From Climacteris rufus (lineage: Eukaryota; Chordata; Aves; Passeriformes; Climacteridae), in NCBI GenBank assembly GCA_013398175.1, contig VZRZ01004364.1:62001-126000 (forward strand): 64,000 nucleotides of DNA, read 5' to 3'. The notes below the pieces were generated by a model, which saw only the letters and a program-made list of their open reading frames with translations, had not been told where the DNA came from and made no database searches. Both the position numbers and the translations under genes were made by a program. This document shows, piece after piece, positions 27,101 through 40,300 of the stretch. Position 1 is the first letter of the stretch. Each line of letters opens with the position of its first letter.

Positions 27101-30100
27101 TCTGCTGCTTCAGGTCTATCAGGAGATCAGCACAAGGCAGGACGGCACCACAGCCCTCCAAAACCACACAGCATCAATCTTCCCTTGGCTGCACCCTGGC
27201 ATGAGACTGTGCTGACATCATGCAACCTGGAGCTTCACAGAGAGAACAAAATTTAAAACAGAAGCTGTAAGAGGATACATTTCCATTTTCTATCCCTCCA
27301 CATTTAATATAGGGGATATTATCCTCCTATCCCATGGCAAACTCACTAGGCTGGGGTTTTTTTTTTCATTCTTGATCTTCATCCATCGAGCAAAATGTCA
27401 TGGGTGATGACAGTATAGCTTTTGGTAAAGAAATGATGTGTTAGCTTGTGCTCCCTCTGCTGCTCCTGCTGCAGCACAGCAAAGCACAGCTGGATCCGAC
27501 CTAAAGATCCCTGGGGTTTCTGCCCATCGCTTTAGTCCATTTCACTGCTTTTTATGCACGGGCAGCCCGACTTTCTGCCTTTGCCTGCCTCCCCTGCAGG
27601 GCCACTGCATCTTACAGGCCGTGGGGAGGGAAGAATGAGTATGAAATCTTTAGACAAAGATTAACTATAAAACTAACTGTGATTGTCCATGAAAATGTAA
27701 AGATTGGTAACAAAGAGTAAGCAAAGAAAACATTTCTCCAGAATTACAGATCACTCAACCCGGGTGCAAACAAAGGTGCCTTTGAGGAGATGGATTGGTC
27801 ATTGATGGTTAAGCATGTCCTTGGATTTTAGAACTTGAACATCACCAATTAAAACAAGTGGTACTAACTAATCACCACCAGCACATGAAGACTAAGATCA
27901 GTAAGATTTTTTCCCCTTTACTCATAATATTTTATCTAGAAGTACCCAATTGTGTTGACTGTCATAAAGAAAATAATTTTAAGAGAAACTGAGAAGGAAA
28001 CAGGAAGAATATCTCCGATGAAGAAAGGCTGTGCAAGCACATGCACACATTCATTTGAACCTACATCCTGACTGTCTTGGCAAGTCCAACAATATAAATA
28101 GTGTATGTCCAGTAAGCCTAGCAGTGAAGGACAAACTTTCTATACACACAATTTTGCTTGGTATGGGGACAATACTTCCCTCAGTATCTAGGATTTTAGG
28201 ATTGCAGGTTGGACAGCACTCATTTTTTCTGTGTTTGCTTGTATTTTTTCAGAAAGTTACTCTAACTCACAACTTTACATTATAAGTCCTAACTCACAAG
28301 GTGCCTTGGTGATGGAGAAGGCAGGAGAAGAGCTGTTCATGCTGCAAGGGATCAGGTACAGCACCAGCACTGCTCTGCCACCAGCACCAGCCTCACTGCC
28401 ATTCTCACTCACAGTCAACTCTGTCATTGTCACCATCAGCCTTATTCAAGCAGAAGCTGCCAAAAAGCCATAAAGGTGGTTAAACCTGCATAGCTAAGAT
28501 TTAAGCCTGTCAACAGCAAGGAGCATGCACTACAATCAATGCATGATAAAATAAGCAGGAAGGAACTGATATGCAAACTATGTACAATAAAATGTGAAAT
28601 TCACTTTATCCATCTTCCTTTCCTGGAGAGAAATTGTGCTGACAGGAAAGGCTGGAGGTTGTGCCTGAAGTTTCCTAATCTCCCACTTTAAACTGGATGC
28701 TGAGCCCTTGCACTGACCCAGTGATGCTATGTATTTTTTTAAATGGAAGTGTATATAAATAATTTCGTTAGAAATCTATTTGGCAGTCAAAAACAAGGGA
28801 AGGAAGCCTATCATTTACTGACCATAACTTTAAAAAAGAGAGGGTGTATGAATGTATGCTTCTTTGATAAATCTTCCTCCCATGTATACACCCATATCAG
28901 CATTTCCTCCTCCTGCCAATTTCAGAACAAAAATGTGCAGTCTAAGTGAACTTCTATTTTATGTCACAAAAACCTATCATTCAGTGGTTAACAAAGACCA
29001 CTTGGAATTTATTTTTCTAAAAGACAGCTAACCAATGCCTGTAATTCAAAAAGACTTTTTCTCATCAAAGCACCACAGGAACACCAAGGAAACATTTCAG
29101 AGCTCAGCATCCAAGATGTGGGCATTATGTGCGACACAAAAGTATTCTGGAAGACTCAAGGCTCTGGTATGACACTGTGTGATTCAACTTTTTGGCACAC
29201 TCCCCTTCTACCATCATCTGAAAACCATCTGAGATAACCTCCAAAGAAGATCTGCGCAATGGTCTCCTCTTCCCCTCCTTTCTCCCAGCAGAGAACTGTA
29301 ATCTGCTCTTTGATTTCTTTTATAAAACAGAACTACAAAGGAGCAGTGAGGAAAAAAAGCCTGTCTGAAAACAAGGCAGCCAGACATCCAGCAAGAGCTT
29401 CTCATCCAAGCTTGAGGGACTCTCACAGCTGGCTGCTGCCACATCTCCCTCTGGATGGCCTTGGCTTCCATCTGCTTTTACCATCACCTCCATCTTCTGG
29501 CTTAGACAATAGCAACAGGTGCAACAACACCAAAACATGAACAGCACAGCACAGCACATAGAATGTGCATGTTTTTTGGTGTCAGGCCTTAAGTAATAAC
29601 ACAGAAGCACTTGATGGATATTGCAGCCCAAAGCCACAGGATGACATGCAACCTCCCAACACAGGAATCCATGCAGCTTTTTGACTGTGATATTTGGTAA
29701 ATGCAGCCAAAATGTAACACTCAGGGCTTGATAATGAACACAGGAAAAATATTTGGGGTGTACGGCCAGGCTGCTACAAAGTGCTAAACAAAAACACAGT
29801 CTTCAGCTGTTTTCCTGTTTCCCACTTCAGCGTAACTACCCATACCTGAGTAAAATGTCCCCTGTTGTCTCCCATTTTCCTCACAGGAGCATCCCTGACA
29901 GAAAGACCAGTCAGAGCAGCAGCTGGGGAGGAGACCACAGCCTTTCACCTTTAGGTCATCATTTAGAGACACCCACCAGGTATCAGGTCACTGGAAAACG
30001 CCCCTCTCTGACACATGGGGACGGGGTCAGCCACAGCACACCAGTCCTTAAACTCTGTGAGGCAGTGCAGCCACAAGGAACTCTTTTGTACTTGGGAGAA

Positions 30101-30966
30101 CAGCAGAAGACAATGTGTGTTTGCATATTTTCCATAATTTAATTGGCTAGTTTCTGTAGGTTGTTTGCTGCCTCTTTCCATCATCCCTGATGTGGACACA
30201 GCAGGAACATCTGCAATCCAGGCGCTGAGGGCTGAGAGTCGAGAGAAGGGGTGGAAACACAAATATGAACTCATGCTTTGCAATTAAAAAGATAGATTAT
30301 ACCAACTTCAGTCCTATATGAAAAAGGCTGGTTATTACTAAAACTTCTTTCCTGGACTTTTGAATTTATTACTTAATATTTACTTTTGAACTATCATATT
30401 TCCAGAGGATATCTCACAAAAAACCTTGCCAAGTATTTTCTGTCTTGAATTCCTGAAAGAAAACATTTCTGCACTTTCCAAACTACAGTCCCTCCTTAAG
30501 AAAAAGTGACCCATGCAGAAGGAGCAGAAGTGCCAAAACCATACAGTGACCCAAAGAGAAAAAAGGCAGTATTTTCCTTAAAAATGGAAACACAGGATCC
30601 ATGGCTCTGAGACCTAGAGGGGGAGAGGACTGGCACAACCACGGAGAGGACAGTAATTTATCCTATTGTTGATAACAGAGCATCAGATGGAATAACAACG
30701 CAGGGCCCTGACCTCTCATTCCAAGCATACATCTTAACTTGGCTGGAGGAATTGGTGTCCGGTTGTATTGTTCTGCTGATGGAGCTCAGCTTTCTACAGG
30801 AGTTCTCTGCATTTTTGGCAACTGCTAGCAAGTCATTGTGATTTTTCATTTTCATAAGTGTGCTGTCAGGAAACAAAAACAAGCCAAAAGCCCAAGTGTC
30901 AAATTTTGTGGAGCAAATGTACGCGTAGAGAGGAGCGCTGGGAAGCCGGCTCTGGTCAGACCTCCA

Positions 30967-31308
30967 CACCTCACTGTGGCCTTCCAGGACTTAAAGGGCA
31001 CTTAAGGGAGATGGGGACAGACTTTTAGCAGAGCCCAATGTGTAGGACAAGGGCAATGGGTTTGAACTAATGGAGGATAGATCTAAACTAAGTATGAGGA
31101 AGAAGTTTTTCACAATGGGGGTGGTGAGGCACTGGTACAGGCTGTCCAGAAGTGGAAACATTCCATCCCTGGAAACAGTCACAGACAGGTTATATGGGGC
31201 TTTGAGCAACGTGGTCTACTGGAAGGTGTCTCTGTTCATTGCAGAGGGGGTTGGCAACATGTCTTTTAAACATCCTTTCCAACTCTAACCATTCTACGAT
31301 TCTATGAG
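30967..31308 (+). repeat. CR1 LINE fragment, longest in the window
   Basis: Sense CR1 from the CACTGTGGCCTTCCAGGACT block through GATGGGGACAGACTTTTAGC, the AGGAAGAAGTTTTTCACAAT block and CATTGCAGAGGGGGTTGG. It ends CCATTCTACGATTCTATGAG with terminal octamers. At about 340 bases it covers the end of the reverse transcriptase ORF region and the 3' untranslated region. Only short chance ORFs remain, so it is inactive. Confidence 0.94.
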
Positions 31309-34300
31309 CTCATTTTGTGGGAATGGCTGAACTCCACTTTAACCCCACCAGCCTTATTTTACTTCAGAATATCTATAACTTTCCCAGGAACCCAAGGACC
31401 CATTTATACCTGTTATTGACTTTATAATCCAAGCTTTGTTTTCTTTACCTTTTTTTTTTGAAGAAGAATTAGCAGCAGTTCTCGCAGGCCTTTACTTGCT
31501 TTCCATTGTAGTTCTCCTCCTTCCAGTAAAGCCACACTTCTGTCTGGGCACTGCTCTCCCAGGCATCCAGCTGTCAGCAGGGCCCAGCTAACTAGGAGAG
31601 TCCTCAGTGAGCACCAGATGCTGCCAGGGTGACGGGGTTAACTCCTGTGGTTGGACCCCTTTTTGTGAATGATCCGTCACAAGACTCCCTTTTGCCCACT
31701 GAGCTGCTTAAAATAACTTTTCTCAATTTATAGGGGAGCAAAGATTAAATGACTTCAAAGGAAACTAATACTGGCAGATGAAAGGAAATAATCTTATGGA
31801 TATGTGAAGGAACTAGCTGTTTCTTTGATTACTGCAGGGAAGGAGGTCCCTAGCTCCATCACTTCATTAACATGTGAGATTTAACAGTGTCTAAAGGCCC
31901 CCAGAGCCTATTCACACCCATCCCACAACAAACTCAGTGGTAAATGACAACCCCCCCAGGAGAAAGGTACATGCCTTTCAAAACCCAGGATGCAAACATA
32001 TCCACGGGATATGAACCCTCCGTCTTCTACCATTTATATTTTATTTATCATGCTTCCAAATCCCAGCTGCAAAGCTGGAGAGAGAGAGATGTGGTTTCTC
32101 ATTAGCGAAAGTAGTAAAACCTGCAAGAAGGAGCTGTAAAATAATGTCCTACATACCTGTGTGGAAAACCCCCGGGATACCACATAAACTAGGATTGGCT
32201 GGTATTTTTCATTTAGCTAAATATGAATATGAGTTTTCCTGATCCATCTCAGTTGTACCCTTTTGTTTTACTATCCCAAATTCATTCCTGCATCCAAATT
32301 CTTTCCCCCTGGGGAAAGGTTATAAACTTAATCCTGGAGTTTGCTTCACACATCATTTGCAGCTTGTCAATGGGCTTTTGAATGTCGCTGTGTGCAGAAT
32401 AACATTAACTGGGGGAAGGGTCTAGAGAGTTTATTTTGCTAATGGAAAGAAGAATGACAGAGCTAAAAACAAGTTTTGGGTTTTGTTCTGGCTTTTTAAA
32501 TCAAGTTAATAAAAAGATTGTATGATCATATATTTTTAATGCAATATAAATGAGTATAAACATTTTGTTTGGTCCACACTTAGTCAATTTTTCTGTTACT
32601 ACTTTTGACCTGTGAGACAGAATGAAAAGCCATTTGTTAAACTGTAGCTTTTGCCCCATTTATGACTCAGTTATACTGTAGGTTTTTCTTCTGAACAAAT
32701 TACCTCATGGCTCAGTTCAAAACTGATACATTAGCAATGCAGTCTGCAGATACAATCTGCCATGCTATGGAAAAAAAAAAACCTTCCTTGAGCTTCAGCT
32801 CTCAAGATGTTACCACTTGGTAGCAGTGGCCTGATATCCCTGGCTACAGGCAAACCATTAACTGGAAGTACTGGGCTTAAAAAACAAATTCTTGCCTAAA
32901 TTGTCTGCTAGTTACGTGATTTGGACTTTTTTTTTTTTTTTTTAATTTGAGAGCATTTGTGTGCCTTAACAGTTTGTACCATTAAGAAATCTTCTCAAGA
33001 GCAAACTGTTCTCCACAAACATTGAATGCTTAAAGCTGTAATTTCTCTAACATCACACACACTTCCTATCAAACAAACGGGAATTTTTTTGGCACTCTCT
33101 CAGGAAACACCTTCCTTTAGGGGGAGTTAAAAAAAAAAAAGAAGTTATCTTAATGCCCTTGCTCCATGTAATTTAAGGAAGCGCCCATCACATCACACCG
33201 ACCAAAACCACAGCGAGTGGCATTCCATAAAAGCTTGAGGGGCTGGATAACATCGACTTGTTCAACACCAGGCTTGCTTGTGCCTCTGGGCTGACTCGTG
33301 CTCTTGGGACCACAAGGAGCTGCTCAACTTTCGGGAACTCCTTGGTGGGATTTGCCAGCTCACCCGGGGTCAGCTGCTGCCCTCTGTCCTCAACACAGCA
33401 CAGGGCTCCCAGGCTGGGGACCGGCCTGAGGGATGCAGGGACACCACTGGTGACCACCTCCAAGGAAGGCTGATGGGCAGGGGGGAGAGGGCATCCCACA
33501 TCCCCAGAAAGCCCTTGCCCTACACGAGGAAGGAGCTGTAAGCCATGCAAAGAATGCAGGCATGATCTGAAATCCCTTTAAAATGGATCTCCTAACTATC
33601 ATCACTCCCGCCCCCTAAGCTGTGGCATTGCTAAAGATTACACATACAAGCTTGTGTGTTATTCCCTCAAGCAAAGCCAAATTATCCAGTAATTGGTATT
33701 TCCAGTTCATTGCTGGATAAAACAGACAATAAAGATGCAAGTTCTGGAGAGGAGAGGGTACAGAAGCAGCACCACTGTGCGTGTCGGCAGGAGCACCTCC
33801 ACAGCGACCACCTCAGCTCCCAAATAACTCAGACAGACACTGACAAGGAGGCTTTTTATCCACCTGGTGTCTGCAGCACCCAGCAAGGAGAGAGTGTGAG
33901 ACACACCACAGACCAAAACCACTCTGCAAACAGCCAGACTGCTCCTCTCCGGATGCGACCGTGTCAATCGCAGGAAGCAGCTGCGACGCACGCAGCTCTT
34001 TGACAAAGCAGCCCAACTCCTGCCTGCTTGCCTGTGCCAATTTTAGACTGGTTTACCTTCACAGGAATAATGAGACATGAGAATTGTGCTGGGCAAGACC
34101 TAAAAGCTGCTTGGATTTGTAAGGAAAGCCACAGTAGGCCATCGTTCACAAAGCACAGCTGGGCCAGCCACCCCGAGCGCCTTTGGCACTGCCGCTGCCA
34201 GACCTGCAGCATCCACCCAAAACATACAATACTGCAGGCTGCTCCACACTGCTGTGTGCCTGCAGGCTTCTAAGAGACAATTTGCACAGCTAAGCTTTTC

Positions 34301-37300
34301 TGAGAAGGAAATTGGAGCAAGACATGGTTTGTTAGCTTCTCCTTGTCCATTTTTGAGAAAATATATTTCCCATGGACTAAGTGTGTGTGTGTGTGGTTAA
34401 AGACAAGCTCTGCAACCACTGCATTAGGACCAAACATGGAATTATGTACAAGCTTGACAGTGATTCATTTTAGTGTTGAAAATGAACAGTATGCAATCAG
34501 AGCAACATTGTAGAACTACGAGGTGGCTTTTGCAGCTAGAACAGAAATGCCCCAGTCCACACTAGACCACACTCCACTGGTCTGCACAGAGACTTCAGTG
34601 AAAAAGTCAGTAGGAATGTAAAATGATACAAACCTAGGTGACAGGACTAGAAGGACACACTTTGCTGTGCCTGTGTCTTCCCATGCTCCTGTTACTGTCT
34701 TAGTGAATGGTAAGGATTTCTGGATCATAACCCATACTGTTTTCCATAGGCGGACAGATCTATACCTGCTGCCAAGCCAGCACTGCCAGCTTGCTTTCTA
34801 ACAACTGCAACAAAGCACAGCCCCTCATACAAATAAGCTGTCCCCTGCTAACTAACATTGCCAGCGAGAGTTTGTCTCTTCTTCTTGAAGAGATAACACT
34901 AACAACTTAATCCAATTAACACAGCACAAAGCAGGAGTTTGTAATTCCAGGGTGGATGTGCTCTAATGCCTCCTATGGTTTTAGCGAAAGGAAGGTTTGC
35001 AGTACATAAAGGAAAATACTCAGCATTCATTTTTGCTTATCATGGAGCAAAGCAGCACATAGGAATGTATGAGCCAGCAGAGGCCAAAAGCAGGGATGAT
35101 GTCTATCCCTAGTGCATAACATCTTTGCCTGCTTTGAAAGAATGTTATGTTTCTCAATGATATCACTAAATTACTAGCTTGTCTTCCTTTTGAAAGACAC
35201 TGTGAAGCTGCAGTCCTTAAGCAATCATTCTGACCAGCTGCCAAGCCACTTAATCAGTTACATGCACTCGAAATAAAAGCTGTCTAACTTACAAGAACTA
35301 CATCAGCTCAGTTGTCTATCCCAGATTCTCACAAAAGAGAAATGTGTGCTTTTATTCTAATACTGCACAGAGGAAAAAGTTGAGAAACTACAGAGAGAAT
35401 CAGCTTGTTCATCACGATCATGAAATTCTAATGCAGCCAACAGCAATGGGATTTTTACTAACTTCAGAAAAATTACATTTCTGCAATATCCAACCACACA
35501 ACCACTAAAAAACAAGTGCCAAGCAACTTGGGAAAACTATCAGTAATAAAAGCTGAAGATAGAGAATAGATCTACTTGAGGCCTAGCATAATACAAACAA
35601 TGGCAGTGATAAATCAGAGATTCCACCCTTTCAGTGTGCAAGAGGTTAGAAAAGGGTAGAAATACAAAAACCCCAGGATTTCCAAAAAGTCAAGAAGTGT
35701 GGAATGCAGAAAGGCCAACAGTGAGATCTAGAGTCTGGGCACTGGCAATGAAAACGCTCTTGCTTTTTGTAGTGGGACAGAAACAAAGGTGTGACAAATA
35801 ATTGGAAGTCATGTTAACTAGGAATGTCTAGGAATTACTTTTCACCCTAACTGTCCTGTTAGAATAATTTCACTAAATATACACAATGAGTTGGATCTGA
35901 AATTTTTAATTTCATTTCAGACAAAAGGGCTACAACTTCAGAAATACTTTGGGTAACAGCCATAATGTTATGAAATAGCTTGTTATGAAAATGGCAGTTG
36001 CCTGCAGAAATACAAATTAGCAAGAATTAATTTGATTTTCTGTGCCTTCAGTTTTCAGCTATTATTGTATTTCATGCAGCATCACTGCATTACATTTGTC
36101 TATCTGCAGCATAGAGCACCACAATTTGTCATCTCAATACATTAGCTCTGAATTCAACAAAAGCAGATTTTTGTCTTTTTTTTTGCTTGAATGAGTAGCA
36201 ATAATACAATTTCAGCTTTCTCTGAACACTCAAACATCATCTTCTCCTGACCTGATGTTCCTTTTTCAGTCAATTGTGTTCCTGGGCTTAGAGAGGCACT
36301 GAACTGCCATAAAGGAAGGAGGCAGCTATAGAAACGCTGCAAGCAGAGGGAGTGACCTGAGAGCAACAGTTTGCCAGGACATGCAGCTTGCTGGCCCACA
36401 AATCAGCTAAAAATGGATAATCTGCTGGACGAGGTGATAAGATTACAGATCAGTCCAATTACAGCTGGAAGCTGCTTCCCAGGACTAATTAGTTAAGTCA
36501 CCATAGGTGTAAGCTGAGGACAGCATTTGATCTGCTGGGTGCTATGGAGAGCACCTGGGATCCATACAGCTTTTCACATGGGATCCAGGCTTGCTCCTGG
36601 ATCTTCAAGCTGGAAGACTGCCAGTAAGAGGTACCTCCACCAGGCAGAAGGCACTTGCTGTCAGAGCCTGTGGTGCCCACACGGCTGACTGGAGCTCCCA
36701 GTGCACCAGGGCCTCCTGATACCTGATCCTTCTCCTTCCTTTGCATCCTTTCACTCCCAGCACAGTACAAGCACAGAGAGACCCCCACTGCCATGTGGAC
36801 TGAGGAGCTCACAAGGCACAGTGATGTTCCAGCATCCACAAGTCCCACCCTGTGAAACACAGCACATTCATTAAAGCCATCACAGGAACCCACACTTCTG
36901 TTTGAATTTAATGGTGCCATTTATAACTATTCAATTATCCATCTTTAATTTAGCCAAACCAATTCCCTACCTCTGCTGCTTGCTTTTTGAATTTCTTTTT
37001 TTTTTTTACCTCCATTAAAACAAAGATAAACTGAACTAAGTGTTTTTCCACAGCACCATCCTCAAAGCAATTCTTTTGCTGCAGAGATGCAGTCAGGAAG
37101 AATAACCTCCCCGTGGTCTCTTTGGGAAGGCAGGAACTGAGCGAAGCCTTCAGAAAGCCAATCTTTCAGCTTCCATTCTTCCCACACACATCTCCAATCA
37201 TCTACTGCATTTCTTCTGCTCATTTGACTTCTAAAGCCCAAGCAAAGCGGGGATTCAGATAAAAGACAGCGCTAGAAAAAGAAAAAAGAACAACTCAGCC

Positions 37301-40300
37301 ACTTCCTATAGTGATCTTTGTGCAGCACTAACCCCGGGGTTTTTTGGATGCTGGGCAGTGTGGGTCGGTTTGCTTTCAGCCAGCATCAAAAACCATGGAC
37401 TCTGCTTTGGATTGCAGAGAGCAGTTCCAATTCAGAGCAACTGTGTAAATTGTGCAAGGGCTGCATGCTTGAATAGGAACTCCAGCCCTCTAAAAGGGGA
37501 AATTCAGCTGATGGACTTCGGAAGAGTTTAAAACAACAAAAATTTTAAAGAATGCTTTCACAAAACCAGCTAAGCAATTCATGACAAAACAAGTAAAAAA
37601 ATAAACAGTAATAAGTATGGCTTATTAAAGGAGGTAGCACATCCCAGAGGAACACCATGCACACAGCTGAATAAAACAGCTTGCATATGTTTGCATACCT
37701 TGATACATATTCACAAGCCCACTATGGGCAACTCAAAAGAATGAATGAAAATTTGGCTGTTAGATGAGACTATGAAGATGTACTTAACTGCATTGTCATC
37801 TGCGAAGTCATAGTCACTGAAACCATACTAAATTCTCTGAAAAGTACAGAAGAATGGGGGAAAAAAGCCAGTTATTTGTTTAGTAGTCATACGAAAGCTT
37901 CTAGCAGACAGCTCCTACCTCCTTGCCTTTCCTTTGGCCTCAGAGACTGGAAGGAAAAACTCAGCCATCACCTCTTGTCACCCTGCTCTCTAGGAGCACA
38001 CAACTAGCAGATCTCATTTCCTCACAGTTTCTTCATTATTTTTGGATAAGGAAGTTATTATTTCTCAATTTTTTCCAGCTTCAAATCAGTTTCCCAGTTC
38101 TGAATGAACTGAAGAAACTCCTGATGTAGCAGACAAGGCTTTTGCTGCCAAAACTTAGTTAAGTGGTTAAAAAGAAAATGGTTCTGAGCTTTTAGGTGGT
38201 GATTTTTCTGTATACAGTGGTGAAACCTCCAGGACTCGGCTACACAACCAGGAATGGAACCCTGAGCAAGGAGAGGGATTCACTCTAAAGGTCATCAACA
38301 TTTTAGAGCCCAGAATAAAGCCTGGACACCAAGGTAAGAGCCTTAAGGAGTGGAGAAAGTCCTCGGGAAGCACTTAAAGGCCAAACTTGTTTGTTCTGGC
38401 TCTTTCCATGTTTCCTTTACCTGAAAAACCACATACAATTTTTATTTTCATTAAAGTTATTTTAATAGCTCATGAGATTAGGCTTTAATGAATTGCACCT
38501 TCACTTGAAGTGCGTGAGCTTCTCAAGGGAAAAAAATATTTACTTTGAATAACAATCATGTATCCTGCATGTGATGCTCAAAAGGGACCAAACCTTCCTG
38601 GGGAAAAAACTGGAAAAAACATTGCATCAAGAGGGAAACTTGGCTGGGGATAGAGTTGCTGGCACCCAGTGAGAGTGGGAAATATTGGCAGAGGTAGAGG
38701 GAGGGATGAGAAAGACATGAGATTAACTGGATAAAAGGAGACAAATGATGATTCAAGGCCTTGTGGGCTGTGACTGTTCTGGGAATGAGCATTCACGAGT
38801 GATGGGAGGAGGAGGGAAAAGTCTGGGATGTGGTGGTCGAGGCGAGAGGGTCGCACAATGAGCAGAGCACGGGGTGTGCACTTTCCCTCAAAGGAGAGGG
38901 AGTGAGAAGACTGCATGAATATCCAGGTGCTCAGGCATGCCTAAGGGGCTGTCTGCATGCCTGTGCCAACATCCAGGATCCATGAAAGGGGAACAGGTGG
39001 CCTGGTGTATTTATGTGAGCACACCTCAGCATCCAGACTATTTTTAATCACAGAGTACAAACAAAGAAGGTGTCAAAAGAAATAAATCTTTAAAATAACA
39101 ATTCAAAACACCTTTAGTTATTGTCCTTAGCCTGTAGAACTTACTAGGAAATCTTGGCAAAACACACCTGGATTCCCAGATTTCTTTTTTATGAGCTGTT
39201 CTTCGGCAGTGAGAAGGTCTGAGAGGGCTGACTGAGCATCTTCTCCATCCTTTCACTGTATTCCTGGGGCACATGGCACAACTTCTTCAGCTTCTTTTAC
39301 AGCAAGCTATTTCTCACTTAAGGGCAGCCCCTTTCATTACACTGATATTATTCTACCACAACGAATTGAGTCCAAGCACAACACACACCCACCACCAAGG
39401 AGCGGCGGCCCCTCAGCCCTGGGACACTGCAGCTACTGTTCCCTCTCTGGGCTTTGTTTTCCATCTTCCCTTGTTTTTCCCCAACAAGCCATGCCCCCCC
39501 CTCCCCAAGCCCCAGCTGTCAATACCCCCTCACACTGCTCCTGGAGATGCGAGTGCTCCAGAGTCAATCTTCCCATGAAAATTAAGTCAATGACCTGCCC
39601 TTCCCTATTCCTTAAAAACCAAAAAAAAAACCCCAAAAAAACCAGACAGCCATAATTTTTCTTCCTCTCAGTTCTCACGTGTTGTTAATGTTCACTCAAG
39701 TTGTTAGGCAATACAAAATGCGTTAATTCCTCCAAAGTGAGTTCACCATGAAAGATTTAATTGTTGCTGATTAGCCATAGTTTTCTCTTTTGCCACCCCC
39801 CCTTTTTTTTTGGTTGGTGAAAAAAGAAGAGCAGAATGCAAAGATATTTTTCACTCAAAGACCACGTTAGCCTTATTATCTAATCAAGTGGAAAGGCCTT
39901 TGTCTGTCCTGGCCCTGCCAAAAAAACAAGTGAAGCAATAAAAACCTTTAAGATTTTTCTCCATCCTTTGTTATCCCAAAAGACCCAAGTTTAGTCAATT
40001 GCTGTCACATCACTAGAAAGAAAGAGAGGAGGAAAACAGAAAAGAAAGAGAAAAGACAGTGCTGTAGCTGTTTAAAAAAAAAGGGGGGACTTTCTGTAAC
40101 CCATGAAGAAGTCTGGTACACAAAATTGCACAGTAACTTTTAAAAGATTTGCATTTAAAAGATTGAATACAGGTCGCTTCCCTGTGACCATAGAAACATT
40201 AGAAAAGGTGGAAAATTCAGTCTACTGAACTTCAAATGACTTTATTAAAGTGTCACTAATCAGAAGCCAAGGACACAAGGTTTTAGTGTTTGGGCTAACA

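Larger units (their letters stand above)
14983..30966. other. Intron 1, middle block: unique DNA with two CR1 relics
   Basis: Contains an A17 run with a second A-rich run (17110-17139), a G9 run (21170-21178), and two old CR1-like relics in opposite orientation at 23872-23945 and 24045-24117. The remaining ORFs (for example 29753-30142 and 26542-26943) show no domain or motif. Nothing else is recognised. Confidence 0.7.

Noticed and set aside
30658..30969. 103-codon minus-strand ORF considered as a pseudogene
   Set aside because: No family resemblance; its start abuts the CR1 fragment and the rest is unique intron sequence.
36498..36920. 140-codon minus-strand ORF in the sense direction of FAT4
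   Set aside because: No cadherin motif and no similarity to any part of FAT4; FAT4 homology passes directly from exon 1 to exon 2, leaving no room for an extra exon.
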